Assembly: GCA_914767885.1 (NCBI GenBank)
Contig: CAJZBQ010000045.1
Location: 62,001 to 126,000 of the forward strand
Length of the DNA: 64,000 nucleotides
Source of the DNA: Blepharisma stoltei
Taxonomy: Eukaryota; Ciliophora; Heterotrichea; Heterotrichida; Blepharismidae
Reading direction: 5' to 3'
The position numbers and the translations under genes were made by a program. The notes beneath the pieces were generated by a model. The model was not told where the DNA came from. It saw nothing but the letters and a program-made list of their open reading frames with translations, and made no database searches. This document shows, in pieces, positions 36,980 through 49,203 of this stretch; positions within the stretch are counted from its first letter, which is position 1; each line of letters starts with the position of its first letter.

Positions 36980-39607
36980 TTATAAATTCTTTTTGAGTAG
37001 TTCAATACGGTCTCGGCCTAATACATCGTTAATAAAATTGATATCTTTTTCAGAAAGTCTCCATCCTTTCTCAGTGAAAAGGCCTTGATATTCTTGCTCT
37101 AAATCATAAGCACTATTAAAGTCCTGCAAAGCTGCTCCTTCTTGTCCGAGATTATTATATGCTCTAGCTCGGCTGCAGAAATACAAAGGATTGCTGGGTT
37201 TAAGTCTGATAGCCTCACCATAGCATTGTATTGCTTCTTGATATCTCTCTAAAGCATAAAGAGTATTGCCTTTATCATTATAAATTTTAGCTTTATATGA
37301 ATTTTCTTTGATCGCCTCATCATATCATTGTATTGCTTCTTGATATCTCTGTAACGCATAAAAAGTATTGCCTTTATCATAATAAAACTTGTAATAATAT
37401 GGATTGATTTTGATTGCTTCGTCATAGTTTTCTAGTGCTTCTGGATATCTTCCTAATTCATTTAAAGCATATCCTTTCTTCCAGTACGAATCAGCATTGT
37501 TTGGATTGAGTTTGATTTCTTCATCATAGCACTCGATAGCTTCTAGATATCTTTTTAGCTTACAAAGAGAGTTGCCTTTATGAGAGTAATAGTTAATATT
37601 GTTTGGATCTAGTAAAATTGCTTCGTTATAGCATTCAATTGCTTCTTGATATCTTTTTAAATCATAAAAAACATGGCCTTTATTAATGTAAGATAGATCT
37701 AGTCTGAATTTTTTGTCATCAAAATCGATTTGTCTTATATTTTTTTCTATAGTAAATAGATCTATGTCTTCTAGATTGCATCAATCCATATAATAAGAAT
37801 AGAGCTTAGAATTCTCTCCATTGTATTTTATTGCTTCAATCTTTTTGCCTACTCTTCTAAGTGAGTAATTCCAACCATAGCAAGCGACATCAATAATTAT
37901 TTTTTGGTCTAAATTAAAATAATAATATGTTCCTTTCGATAAATCAGAAGTTGTTGAGATGCATATAAATCCTTTGCTATATGAGCAATACACTTGATGA
38001 GGATCATGATTGATTGTTGAATGTCCTATTCGTCTCCAATTCAAGCAACTTTCAATATCGCTTTCATAGATTGATCCATTGCTGCCTTCAATCAAATATA
38101 GTCTCTCTGCATTTATCAGGATCTTACTTTTATATATTTCAAAATCATAAGGAATTGTCGAAAAAGAGTCAATATCAATTGAGTATAACAAAAGATTTCT
38201 ATTATAATATCCAGAAATCAAAATATTTCCATTGAATATTATACTATGGCAATAATAATCACCGTTTGGCATTAGAGCTAATTGAATCCATCGATTTCAA
38301 TTCAAATCGAATCTATTAGATAAAGTTAAATAGTTTTGATTGTACCCTCCAAAGCAATAGATGCTGTTATTGAAATAGATACATGATGAGACCATGCAAG
38401 GGGTTCCAGATGGCAGCACTTCGAATTCACCATTCACATCAATCAGCACTGTAATCCCAGAAATTTGACTATTACCATAACAGAATAGCTTGCCATTTGG
38501 AAGATTAGTTATACAAGTTGTTGCGTCTAGTGGTTCTGGAGTCTGCAAGGTTTTGGCTTCTTCTTGGGTTTCAGTTTCAGTGTTATATATAATTAAATTG
38601 CCTCTTTTGTTTCAATCTTTTGCAATATTATAAAGAGATGTCTTTTGCTGATAAGCATTAACGTAATCTTGGTAAGCTTGCATTAATGGTGGATCATAAA
38701 AACTAGAATTGGTCTGAATTGCTGAACAAGTTGCTCTGAAATCTATCTCTAACTCTGGATTGTTTGGTCTACTCAAAATCTTAGCTGTTTTATTTCTTAA
38801 GGTATCTATAATGTTTAAAGAGTTTTCTGCTTCTATGGGTTTACTGTTGAGATCATTAGAAACAGTACTTATTTGAGTATTAAGCAAGCTCGCCTCATTT
38901 TCTAAGCTTTTTTTTATTGACTTGTTTACTTTTTCAGACCCTTTGTTCTCATTTATTATCAAAGAAATCGAATCTTTAACGTTTGCTAACTCTATATTTG
39001 TTGGCTCACTAGTTTTATTATGCATTTCAGGAGTATTTCGCATATTTCTTATTTCTAGATATGCCCCGCATATTTCTGTAAAGAAAGATCTATTTAGGCT
39101 TTCTAACTTTTGATTGAATATATAAAACAGCTTCGCACCTTTGTATCAATCTCTGCTGGTGATGGTCATCAATTTTACTTTCTCAATAGCTTCTAGAGGG
39201 TGAAAACTCAATAATCCTAAAATTGGATCTTGTTCTGACTTTAATAATTTTGAAGCTTGGGAAATCTTTGCAAAGAAATTATTTATTTCATCTGAGTAGC
39301 AATCCAACTTGCTTGTGAAATCTCCTAAATCTTCCTCTAAATGGGGAAGATGCTGGCTAAAGGAATCTATAATTTTTCTTCTCAAATCACTGTATTTTGA
39401 ATTTTCTATTGTAAGGAATTCAAGAATCGCTTCTTTTGTCCCTTCACAAGGATGCATAAAAATTGATTCAAGATTGTGAGCTGTATTAGGCAAGTTTACA
39501 TGCTCCACAACGTGCACTTCACAAGATAAAGTCTCAGGAGGAGAGCATTTGCATGCATACTCGACTTCATTCATACACCCTGACTTGAAACATTTCTTGG
39601 CCATCAT
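36980..39607 (-). CDS. B-box-like / coiled / Kelch-like / TPR protein, 875 aa
   Basis: One uninterrupted frame of 876 codons, with TGA read as Trp at several points. Residues ~5-50 hold CFKSGC...CKC...CEVHVVEH...H, a B-box-like zinc site. About 50-330 is charged and probably coiled. About 350-620 has Kelch-like blades (GKLFCYGNSQIS; NSIYCFGGYNQ). About 640-860 has at least six TPR units (RYQEAIECYNEAILLDPNN and relatives). TPR and Kelch folds mediate protein binding, so a scaffold or ubiquitin-ligase adaptor is possible but unproven. No signal peptide. It is the only full gene here with no insert. A 5' fragment duplicate lies at 45,319-45,640. Confidence 0.85.
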
Positions 39608-40367
39608 ATAGTAATTATCAGATAGCTGATTTATAAGAAAATGAATTCTAAGAATTACGATCTAAAAGTAGCTAGCTATATTATTAATGGGCTCAAGCAA
39701 TAATAATTTTGCTCCAACTTGATTTGACTTCATGCTGGCTAATTCCAAAAACTGAATGCTTACTTTAAATTGTCTTGTTCAGAAGAACACATTTATAGTG
39801 ATTTCGTAAAATTGATTTATGGATTTAATTTGAGATAATTCACTAAGATAGAATTATTTAATTGAAGATATCTTCCTCTAACTACTAAAAATATAGGGTT
39901 TTAAATTAATTTTTGGGTTTGAATAATTATTAGAATTTAAGTTTAGCAATTCCAGTAATTCTGCACTAATTGATAGGAATGGAATCCTAAAGAGCTATCA
40001 ATTCCTTTTTAAAATTTCAATAAAAGTATATTTTTGATAAATTGCTCTAATAATTGCTAATAGTACTCAGTCAATTATAAGATAATCTAATTCGCGCAAT
40101 TTATTTGACTTTGTAAATCCGAAATCACTGCCATTCACAGCAAGTAAAAAAATTATATATTGCCTGGAAGCCTGGCCATAAGTTAATAGCCTTTATACTA
40201 TATGCATTATTGTTAGCATGAGATAGTTTATAAGATAAATGATTGCTTTTGAAAAAGTTTTTCATATTAATAAGAAAATGCTATATAGAACAGAAGTTTA
40301 TTAAAAGGCCATTATCAAAAAACTCTCTATTTTAATATTAATAAATACCACTATAAAACTATAGAAA
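39608..40367. other. Intergenic between the R4 and Kelch/TPR genes; duplicated
   Basis: No gene. From about 39,720 (TTCCAAAAACTGAATGCTTA) to the R4 stop it matches 54,430-55,050, the downstream flank of R6, with scattered differences. This marks the downstream edge of the R4/R6 segmental duplication. Confidence 0.7.
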
Positions 40368-43300
40368 TTATATGGTTTGGTTCTCATTTAAGTTATCAAG
40401 AAAGTCAAATTTCAAGCAGTTTGCGTCTATAACTTGGCTTATCGCTGGGTATATGTCATTGGAAATGCTATTTTCTGATCAATTTGAATAATTTTCATTG
40501 GTTTCATCTTCATTAGTAAGGTGTATGCTTAATTCTGAATTTTCTTTATTTTCTCTATCTTTTTCCTCACTATCTAATTCTTTTTCTTTATCAATAAATT
40601 GGACTCTTTTTTTATTTTTTTCATACAATTCCTCTGATTTTCCTAATACTTCTTCAAAATTTCCATATCATTTTCATTCGTCAGGTTTTACTAAATATTT
40701 ATATTCTGATTCACTATTTTCTGATACGTTTATTTTGTTCTCTATAATTTCTTCTTCTTTTTGGTATAGATCTTGTTTTGAATATGGATATTTAAATAAA
40801 TTACTAATCTCAGGATCTTCTATTCTGCTTGAAGTTAATTGAAATCTAAACAATTGGTAAATATCTATGCCTTTTTCAGAAATTAAAAGAGATGGCAGTC
40901 GCATTTTTTGATAAGAAATTCCAAATATGATAAGCAACGCCCACCCTACAACTAGCACAGTCAACGCAGTAATATTATCACCTTTTGAGATTCCACAGCA
41001 AATTCAAAATAAAAGACTAAAAGACAAAAAAATGATATATCACATTGAAGCCCTTTCATAATTAAATGACTTTTTATATATAGAGATTACTACATATATA
41101 AAAAATAGCCCAATGCATAGCCCAATAAAAATAATCTCTGAAACTGGCAAAACAATAGTGTGCAGGATGATAAAAGCCATTTGTATATAGCTTTTGAGGA
41201 CAAAGTGAAAGGGCTGTTCTTGAAAATGAAAAGATAAGTCATTTTTCCATAAAGGCCGATTGTAAATACTTGTAGGCATGTAAAGGCAAATTGCTATAGA
41301 AGAAATAACGACATAGTAAATATGCTCACCCTGCCAGCAAAAAGTTGAACAAATTCTGTCATGAAAGCTATCGTAAAAACTATCCCCAATGCTACTTGTG
41401 CATTGAAAAGTTTGAAATAAGTTTAAGCAAATAGGCAGAAACAGCGAATCTCCAATAAAAGGTAAAAAATATAAATTAAATTCGTTTATCCCTATAATAA
41501 AATTGCTTTTCGAGTTTTCTCCTATTTTTCTTTTTTTCCATAAAAATAAAATAAATCATAAAATTGCAATGATTTCGAAAAATTGAATTTGGTTTCAAAA
41601 ATTAAAATAATTGTTTTTATTTCAGCCAGTTATATTAAAAGTCACTAATTTTGTAATATCTGTTAGTTCAGGCAGAAAATTATTGATATTTTGTCCTGTG
41701 TGCATATATTGAAAACACTCAATAAGCATAAGAATATAAGAAAGAGAGTCAAAGAAATTTTCTTTTTCTACTGTAACAAGTTTTTCAAAAGAAGAATTCA
41801 TAATAAAATGGTAAAATTTAAGCACAAAAATAGTCCCAATAATTATAGGAATTATTTCGATAGCTATTAAAATGATGTAGCCATCTAAAAATGACCGAAC
41901 TTGTCTTTCCTTAAATGGACAATTTTGGTCCTCTCCTATGATTTCACTCGGAATCTTAAAAGAGTTTGAATAAACCTGCAGAAGATGCAGCACAATAAGT
42001 TGACTTGGATCATAAAGTCCTCGAAGAACTAATTTTCATTCATAATTAATTTGCAATAAAGTATATAGGGTTTCCGCTAGATAGCCCTCACAGGGCTGTG
42101 GATTCTGAACAGAATCCACAGCCCTGTAAGGGCTATCTACGGGAAACCCCTATACATCCCCAGGACCGTTGAAAGCCTACTATTTCCATCCTGTGAAACT
42201 TGAACTATTCCTGAGCAGCCTGTGAATTTTACATCTCTTATAGAATGCTGCATTGATGAGCTATTTACATTGATTCCTCTAGTTATCAAAGAGTTTATTG
42301 CATAAATCCCAAGATAAGTCGCATCGTAAAATAAACACATATTATCATATGCAAAACCATATTGGGATAAAAAATTATTTTTAATGCCAAGCCCAATCTG
42401 GTTTTGGAAAGTTAGATAGCTAAAATAAAACAGATTACTCATAATTTCTTTTCTTTTTTTATAAGAATCTGCGTTTATTCTTTTTTCGTCCAAATCAGAA
42501 GCACTTAAAGTCCCATCACCAGCAATCAAAAAAATATCGCCATCTCTCATTCCTAAGTCATAAAATGCTTCAATTACATACAAAATATCTGGTCGCTGAA
42601 TTTCTAAAATCACAAATCTCGTTTTTAAGTCAACAATTTCTTGTATAGCTCTTTTATCAGTCCCATTAAAGCCTAATGGAACTTCCCTGATTTTATTCAA
42701 AATTTGTATTCCATATGACTCTGTTTGATTTTTAAATTGTTCACTGAATTCTCTACCTCATATTGAATCTGAATATAATAAAGAGCATTTATATGCGCTA
42801 AAAATACTTAAAAGTAAAGCAGCTGCTGAAGATGTAATTGAATTTGGATAGGAAACTCTTGTATATTGAGGGTAATAGTCAAGACTATTCATTATTGTTG
42901 ACGTTTCTACTCCGATAATAGGGGTTGTAATATTGAGTGATTTGAAAATTTCTATTGTAGATAAGATTAAGATTTATATGGCCATAAGCGGGATCCACTG
43001 TCGGACCAAGAAAGATGGTATTCGCTGATAGGGACAGGAAAAGCAAACTTTTCCTCTTTGCAAGGTTTCCCCAAAACTAAGTTCTTCTTCGAAAAGAGCC
43101 CATCAGAGACCATTTCCGTAAACATAACCATTTTATTTCTCTTATAGTTGATAAGGATACTGATGTATCTGCCGGTGGTATATGAAAATAGCCTAAATCT
43201 TCTGTGCAATTTTTAAAGCAGTCATAAGCCGAATTATCTCTAAAAAAACAGTCAGTGATATTATTAAAGGATATATTAAAATTTGGCAATAATTTTCCCT

Positions 43301-44859
43301 CATTTTTTATTGTTTCTAACGCAAAAGTCGCTCCTAATTGATTCACAGCATTAATTCTTGTAGAATTCATTCCGTTTATACTTATATAAGTTAAATTGTT
43401 TAAACTGGCCTTAAGCCGGCGACCTACAAACCTTTACGTGTATTGACTCAAAAGAAGCAGTTTAAATAAGAAAAATAAAAGGCAATCATTTTGAATTTCC
43501 GACCGATTCCTCGATGGTCGAATCGAGCAGGACCTTGTGGTAAGCCAAACCTGCCTAGCCCATTTTTAGGAGTAGGAAAATCTTCGGGGGAGAAATAAAA
43601 AATACCCTGCTTCGGAGGGCTCCCATTGATAACTTTCTTCACGAAGAGGATCTTTCGCCACCCATCTGCTCCATCGGAGTTCAATTTCCGTTAACATCAC
43701 CATTTTAATTCTTATTACTTATAGGAATTTTTCTTTTTTCATTATTTGGGAGTTCATATGTTTCTCCAGGAAACATTATTGGAGCTAAAATTTGTATACC
43801 TCCTCCGTTTACTGCCCCAACTGAAGTCAATTTTCTCTCGCCTTGGACATTTCAAATTGTGAATCCTACATTATCAAAGGTAAAATCCCGCTGCGCAAAA
43901 GTATTTAAAGTATATGCTGAGTAAGATCCTTGAATATCATTATTTGATATTATCTCATATAGAAGAAAAGGGGTTAAAAAAATAGTTGTTTCAGTATAAT
44001 CGTAAAAATCATAGCTATGAAATATGCTTGCTTCTAATAAAATTGAGCCTTTTAGATAAGCACTTCAGGCAGCTTCTTGCATATAAATATATATCTTTTA
44101 TATGAAGAAAATATATTAATTTGTAATATTTCTAATACAAATAAGGATTTTACTGTTACTTTTATTTGTTAAAGTTATTTAAATTGTATATGTGTATCCT
44201 TCTTTGTCCATGTCAGCTTGAACTAATGCTTCTTGGATTAATTTAGAAGTCTTTGAATTTGTTTGGAAGAAAAATCATTTTATGCCTGAAGGCTTGATTT
44301 CTTTTGATATAAGGGAAAAAATGTATTCATAAGGAGCTGATTTAGGAATTTTGTATTGGGCGACTATTTCGACCCCTTTATCATTATTGAAATCCATTTC
44401 GATGAAATCACAAGTAATTATAGCAATTGCTTTTTTAATTCCATAAATTTTGGCAAAATCGATTGCTACTTCTCTATATACACTAAAGCGATAATCTGAA
44501 TAAATTACGTAGGGTAAAGCATTTTCTGGCGCATTTCCATAAACAAAATGTATAAATCCATATTCCATTGCATATTTACTTACCAACGCGTTCATACTTA
44601 GAGAAAAAGTTGCATCAAAAAGAAATAAATAATCTGAATTTGTAAAAATTGTCTCTAAGTCATAAGCATTAAATATCTCTATGGCTTCATACTGATATGG
44701 CAAATTTAAGTCGCAGCCAGCCCTACTATTTATTGAGCAGTCTATAGTATTCGCTAAAATATTAGCCAGAAGAGGATCAGTATATCTGCTATACAAAATT
44801 GGTATTGCAAACATTTGGCTTGCAACGGAGTCTAGAAAAAGCAAAAAATAGGTTATCAT
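40368..44859 (-). CDS. Receptor copy R4, readable once four inserts are removed (1,258 aa)
   Basis: Start ATG 44859 (MITYFLLFLDSVASQMFAIP, signal peptide); stop TAA 40368. Removing 42066-42154, 42966-43155, 43387-43723 and 44093-44191 leaves 3,777 nt in one frame. The order is: signal peptide; two-part periplasmic-binding/ANF-receptor-like ectodomain (PQYTRVSYPNS, EAFYDLGMRDGDIFLI, MCLFYDATYLGIYAI, FTGCSGIVQV); C-P-F-K linker; about eight to ten hydrophobic spans including FQCTSSIGDSF and CWQGEHIYYVV; and an acidic, Ser/Glu-rich cytoplasmic tail. The architecture recalls class C receptors, but the membrane part is not one I can assign. A role in ligand sensing at the cell surface is inference. 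Confidence 0.85.
42066..42154. other. Micro-hairpin IES in R4, 89 bp
   Basis: TATA at 42062-42065 and 42151-42154. The interior is an almost perfect palindrome: GGGTTTCCGCTAGATAGCCC pairs with GGGCTATCTACGGGAAACCC, with a four-base loop near 42,109. R6 carries the empty site (GATAAAGCATACATTCCC). Precise removal restores the frame. Confidence 0.9.
42966..43155 (-). mobile_element. SINE-like retroposon C, short copy in R4
   Basis: GATAAG at 42960-42965 and 43150-43155; R6 has the empty site with one GATAAG. On the minus strand the element begins AATAAAATGGTTATGTTTACGG, shortened here to AAAATGGTTATG, and then shares ACGGAAAT...CTC.GATGG with the copy at 43,387-43,723. It has no coding role; removal of 190 bp is needed for the frame. 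Confidence 0.75.
43387..43723 (-). mobile_element. SINE-like retroposon C, longer copy in R4
   Basis: ACTTATA at 43380-43386 and 43717-43723; R6 has the empty site (TTTATACTTATAGGAATT). The minus-strand head is AAAATGGTGATGTTAACGG. The element is GC-richer than the host and has no convincing reading frame. Removing 337 bp restores ISINGM..KIPIS continuity in the receptor. Confidence 0.8.
44093..44191. other. TA-bounded IES in R4, 99 bp
   Basis: TATAT at 44088-44092 and 44187-44191 flanks an AT-rich, non-coding piece. R6 shows the empty site (AAATATATGTGTATCC). Removal rejoins the YTYIYMQEA segment in frame. Confidence 0.9.
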
Positions 44860-45318
44860 CTGTCAGCAGTATTTAATAAATTTTAATAATTATCTATAAG
44901 GATAGTTTCATTAAGCCTACTCTTATATTTTAAGACACAAAATATTTTAGATTTATTGGAAAATTATTATTATGATAAGAAATGCTAAGGATTCTTTTGA
45001 GAGCCCTAGCATATGAAAATAGAAAATATGCAAATTCAGAATTATTATTTTTTTTATTTCTTTATAAAAATATTTTTCAGTAAAATAAAAAAACTAGAAA
45101 TTGCATGAAATGAATAGTCTGATCCAGCCCCAAAGCCTAAAATTTTATAGCTTTAATCATACTCAGTTGCAGCTGAAGATTTTTAAGCTTGCTGATCCAG
45201 TTGCAATAGTTGTGTCCTAGATATAGTCAGGTCTGTTACTTCTAACTATTTGGTTTAAAAAGCCTTATTTGGTCTTAAAACCTAGCTTTAATATATACTT
45301 AATTAAGTATAAAAGTGA
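44860..45318. other. Intergenic upstream of R4; duplicated upstream of R6
   Basis: No gene. AGTTGCAGCTG and CTGATCCAGTTGCA blocks with the surrounding sequence recur at 59,998-60,500, the upstream flank of R6. Any promoter shared by the two copies should lie here, but no element is recognisable by eye. Confidence 0.6.
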
Positions 45319-45640
45319 GGGAAGACACTGGCTAAAGGAATCTATAATTTTCTTCTCAACTCACTATATTTTGAATTTTCTATTGTAAGGAATTCAAGAA
45401 TCGCTTCTTTTGTCCCTTCACAAGGATGCATAAAAATTGATACAAAATTGTGAACTGTATTAGGCAAGTTTACATGCTCCACAGCGTGCACTTTACAAGA
45501 TAAAGTCTCAAGAGAAGAGCATTTGCATGCATACTCAACTTCATTCAAACACCCTGACTCAAAGCATTTCTTGATCACCATATAATAATCAGATAACTGA
45601 TTTATGAGCATTTGCATTCTAAGAATTAAGATCTAAAAGT
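45319..45640 (-). pseudogene. 5' fragment of the B-box/Kelch/TPR gene
   Basis: It encodes KKCFESGCLNEVEYACKC and on through SKYSELRRKL, matching 39,345-39,640 and its upstream bases, then stops by a missing T. The remainder of the gene is absent. It is a duplication relic. Confidence 0.85.
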
Positions 45641-45664
45641 AGCTAGTTATATCATTATAGAGTT

Positions 45665-45738
45665 TTTTATAGCTGCTGAAAACACATTGCCTGGAAATCC
45701 TGATTTGATGGAAGATGAATTTACGATAGCTCTATCGA
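45665..45738 (+). pseudogene. Small fragment of the giant gene's 3' end
   Basis: About 75 bp encodes AENTLPGNPDLMEDEFTIA, matching about 14,910-14,970, and is fused directly to a receptor 3' fragment (TATCGATT ATTTAAATT as near 24,415 and 29,636). Confidence 0.8.
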
Positions 45739-45739
45739 T

Positions 45740-46383
45740 TTATTTAAATTATTTTTCAAATATTACTTTTGAGTGCTGTTACAATTGCATAAGCTTGAAT
45801 TATATTCACTGTATAACTCAACATTGCTGTTACTTTGCTCCTCAAGCTGTCCATTTGATTTTAAAGCATCATCATCTGGGATATTCAAACCTGGGCGATT
45901 GGAGTTACTTTGTGATAGATTTGCAGAAAAAATATATTTTGCTGACTTTTTAATTCCTGCATCTTCAGGATTAATTGAAAGCAGCTGAAATCTAAACAAT
46001 TGATAAATACTCTTACCTTTTTCAGTTTCCAATAGTGAAGGCAAATATAATTTTTGATAAATCGCACCAAACACAAGTAATAGAGCCCATCCTAGAATGA
46101 GAACAATTAATGCAGAAAACTCATCAATTTTCGCTATTGCGCAACAGATTCAAAGCATTAGACTGCAAAATAATAATATTATATACCACAACGAAGCTCT
46201 ATCGTAGTTTAAAGGCCGTCTTAATATAGAAACAATTATATAAGCCGATAATACCCCAATACCCAATCAAATGAAAATATCTTCAGATGCAGGCTGAACT
46301 ATAGTGGAAAGCCCAACTAAAATTATTTGTATAAAAGTTTTTGAAAAGGCTGATCTTGAAAATGAAATGGCAGATCATCTTTA
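45740..46383 (-). pseudogene. Receptor 3'-end fragment
   Basis: It covers the last membrane spans and the tail (YQKLYLPSLLETEKGKSIYQ; ending SLCNCNSTQK) like R2/R3. It breaks at about 46,383, inside the PFHFQDQPF segment, where a MITE-like AGCGAACAAAAAT stretch begins. No ectodomain is present. Confidence 0.85.
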
Positions 46384-47479
46384 GCGAACAAAAATATATA
46401 AATTTTTTATGAAAATAATGTTTTTTTTTGTTTGTTTGTTTTTATTATTATAACGAAATCTGTAAGTACACTTCTTCTATTTTTTTATCTAAGTAAAGTT
46501 CTAGAAAGACTCTCTTTCTCGTCTCCCAATTATTAGCAATATAGGGTGGGCACTCTTTAGTGTGCTCACGCTATAGTATTTTTGTCTATTGCTAAATTGA
46601 TTATAGAATAATTTTCCAAGTTTTAATATTTTATAAAAAATTTAAAAATATTCTTCTTAATTAATTTCAAAAATTAAGGGATTTTAATTTTAATTCATAT
46701 TCAATGTTTGCTTAAAAACTCGAGCTTTCTATAAAAGAAATAATAATTATTTTAATAATACCCATGAATTCTTTGCAAATCAATTATATCTGAGTTTCTA
46801 CTAACTAATAAGCTATTGAGTCTTTACTATTTATATTTTCAAGCACACACTTGATGGAGTTTTATTTCGGCATTAAATCATTTATTTTTATATCAAAAAA
46901 CTAATTTTTTCTTACATTTTTTAAAACCCTATAGTTTATGTGATTTTTTTTTATTTATCATGCAAAGTGAGACTAGGGTTTTTTTTGAAAATTGGAGCCT
47001 TTCCAATAATCTGCTCGCTATTGAGGGGATGTCAAAAAACTTCCTAGATAATATAATGATGTAAAAATTAATTTAAATAAAGATGTTCATTGATTTTTAA
47101 GAAATGCTAATTGCTTTTAAAGAGACACAGCTTAAACTTGATTAAAATCGAAGTCAACTTCAATTTTGAGATCGCTTCTTTGAAGATTATCAGTCAAAAT
47201 TTACACTGCTTCAGCCTGCATTGCAACCGTATATCGTCTATCCATTCGTTGGTATATTTGCACCTGAGTTTTAAGTATCTAAAAATGTGCTTTTTTCCCA
47301 ACACAGTTGTGAGCGAATGAGCAAAGTCCAATAACATGTTTGGAAGGCTGATGCTTGACTGATACTTTAGCACAATTAGCAGCCAGGGTCTCGCTTACGT
47401 TATGTGCAGGAGCCGGCACAAGCTAAAAAAACTTATAAGGCAGGTTGCCAAAGTCGCGCTCTCGTTATAAAGAAAGTCC
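46384..47479. other. Non-coding stretch: MITE remnants and duplicated intergenic DNA
   Basis: AGCGAACAAAAATATATAAA at 46,384 and TTTCCAATAATCTGCTCGC...GAGGGGATG near 47,003-47,033 resemble the left and right parts of type-a MITEs. Between them 46,480-46,770 matches 28,500-28,800. A GC-richer block at about 47,300-47,480 is unassigned. Confidence 0.45.
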
Positions 47480-48240
47480 CAATTTGGACACCTATCGCAT
47501 ATGTGGCTGATATCGAGTTTTTAGCACAATTATGATCTGCGATACAAATGGAGTGGAAACACATTCATAATTATTAAGAGGTATAGTACATGCGCAAAAT
47601 TGGCAATAATACACCGGTACTCTATTTGAGTCAGAATCGCAGGTAGAGCTATACTTTCCACTACAATAGACGCAAAACCACATTGATGCTAAGCATGAGC
47701 CGTCATAAAGCATCAATCATCATCACTATAGTTCTAGTTGAATTGAGTTCCATCATCTAATGTTATCGTATTAAAGTCTGCATTGCTTATAGCAGTCTTT
47801 TGCAAGCAAAAGTTCATAGAAATTCCCCTTAATTTCTTTTCCAAAATAGAGTTGTCCACCAAGCATTAAAAAGTAAACAGCTGAGGCACCTGAATTTTTG
47901 AAATTTTGGTATTGACAGGTATAAGAACCTCTAATGTGACTGTGCCTCCTTCATTTTTTAAAATGAAATATTATTAAAACCCACTTGTCTGTATTAAAGT
48001 AACAGTAAAGGTGAAGTCTTTGCTGAAGTAGTTGTAATAAGCCTGAATCGAAAGAGTTGGCTGAAAGTTTACCAAAAATCTAAATGCGTAATCATTAAGA
48101 CTATTAAGTAATAGATGATTATCTATTTTGAATCTCCAAGATTGGTTATTCAGTCTTACTGGCTTACATCCTATCAGGCTATCCATATTTGAAGCAGGAT
48201 CTGTGCTTAGCTGAGGTTCACCGTGATTTCATAAGTTGTA
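47480..48240 (-). pseudogene. Degenerate coding remnant, unknown protein
   Basis: Minus-strand pieces in shifting frames look protein-like: SNMDSLIGCKPVRLNNQ followed by SWRFKIDNHLLLNSLNDYAF; GSYTCQYQNFKNSGASAVYF; ADFNTITLDDGTQFN; and a Cys-rich end (FCVYCSGKYSSTCDSD). Stops and frame slips separate them. The composition suggests a secreted, disulphide-bonded protein. I do not recognise the family. Confidence 0.45.
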
Positions 48241-49203
48241 GATTTAATAGCCTGTGCTAATATCTTTATCCTTTCTACTTAATGGAATAAAATCTCACTT
48301 AACAAATGATAAGGATGAAGAGAATATTTAGTATTTTTGAATAGACCTTATAGTTTGCTTTTATAAATAGACACTAAGCTAATTTGCATATTAAATTCTG
48401 CCAAATAGGCTTAATGGTTGCTAAACTCATTATAATATTCAGCTCCAAGCTCCACTTTAAAATTTGAATTAAAATGTCTTGTTGACATTACCAAGTCCTT
48501 AAAAAGTCAGGCTTGGCCTAAATTTAAACTAACTTTTTGTCTTTAATGCGTTTCTAAAAAATTTTGGATATTAAAATCGCTAAAATTTTGAATAAGTGCA
48601 ACTCTGAATACATTTCATATCAGTTATGCAATTTCTAATAAAGATAATGGTTTCTTAAGATTAATTTAATCTTAACCTTTTACTAACTAATACGCCAAGC
48701 CTAACACTCTAATTTTCCTTCTACATTCAAAAATGCACATACCAGTTTTATTAAATGCCTAAAAATCGATATGTAATAGCGTCATAAGGTAACAATCCTT
48801 TTTAATCTGGGTATTAATGATTTCTGCTGATATAATATAGATGATGTTCTAAAGCCATAAATTGCTCAAATCTTATATTTAGAATATTGAACTCTAATTA
48901 AATACAATTGAAACAAGGATTCTGTTGGTAAAAAATAATAGACAATGTTTTAAGTAATTTTTGAAGCTTAAAATAGAATGTATATTTATGGAAAGTCAAA
49001 GCATCATGCAATTTTATTAAAGAACTATTTATAAAACAAAGGATTAAGTAAATGCATAAATTTTGTTAATTTAAATCTCATAAAATTATATTATCTCTAT
49101 TATTTCTCTTTAATTTGCTTTCGGTTATAATAGCACATATTCATTTTGCTGACTAATTTATATGATTCATACGCAGAAATTATTTATTATAGTTACTAAT
49201 TTA
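48241..49203. other. Intergenic upstream of R5
   Basis: AT-rich; no open frame, repeat or RNA gene recognised. Confidence 0.4.

Noticed and set aside
47111-47320. 69-codon plus-strand frame
   Set aside because: Hydrophobic/His-rich by chance, and the opposite strand reads equally well. No support.
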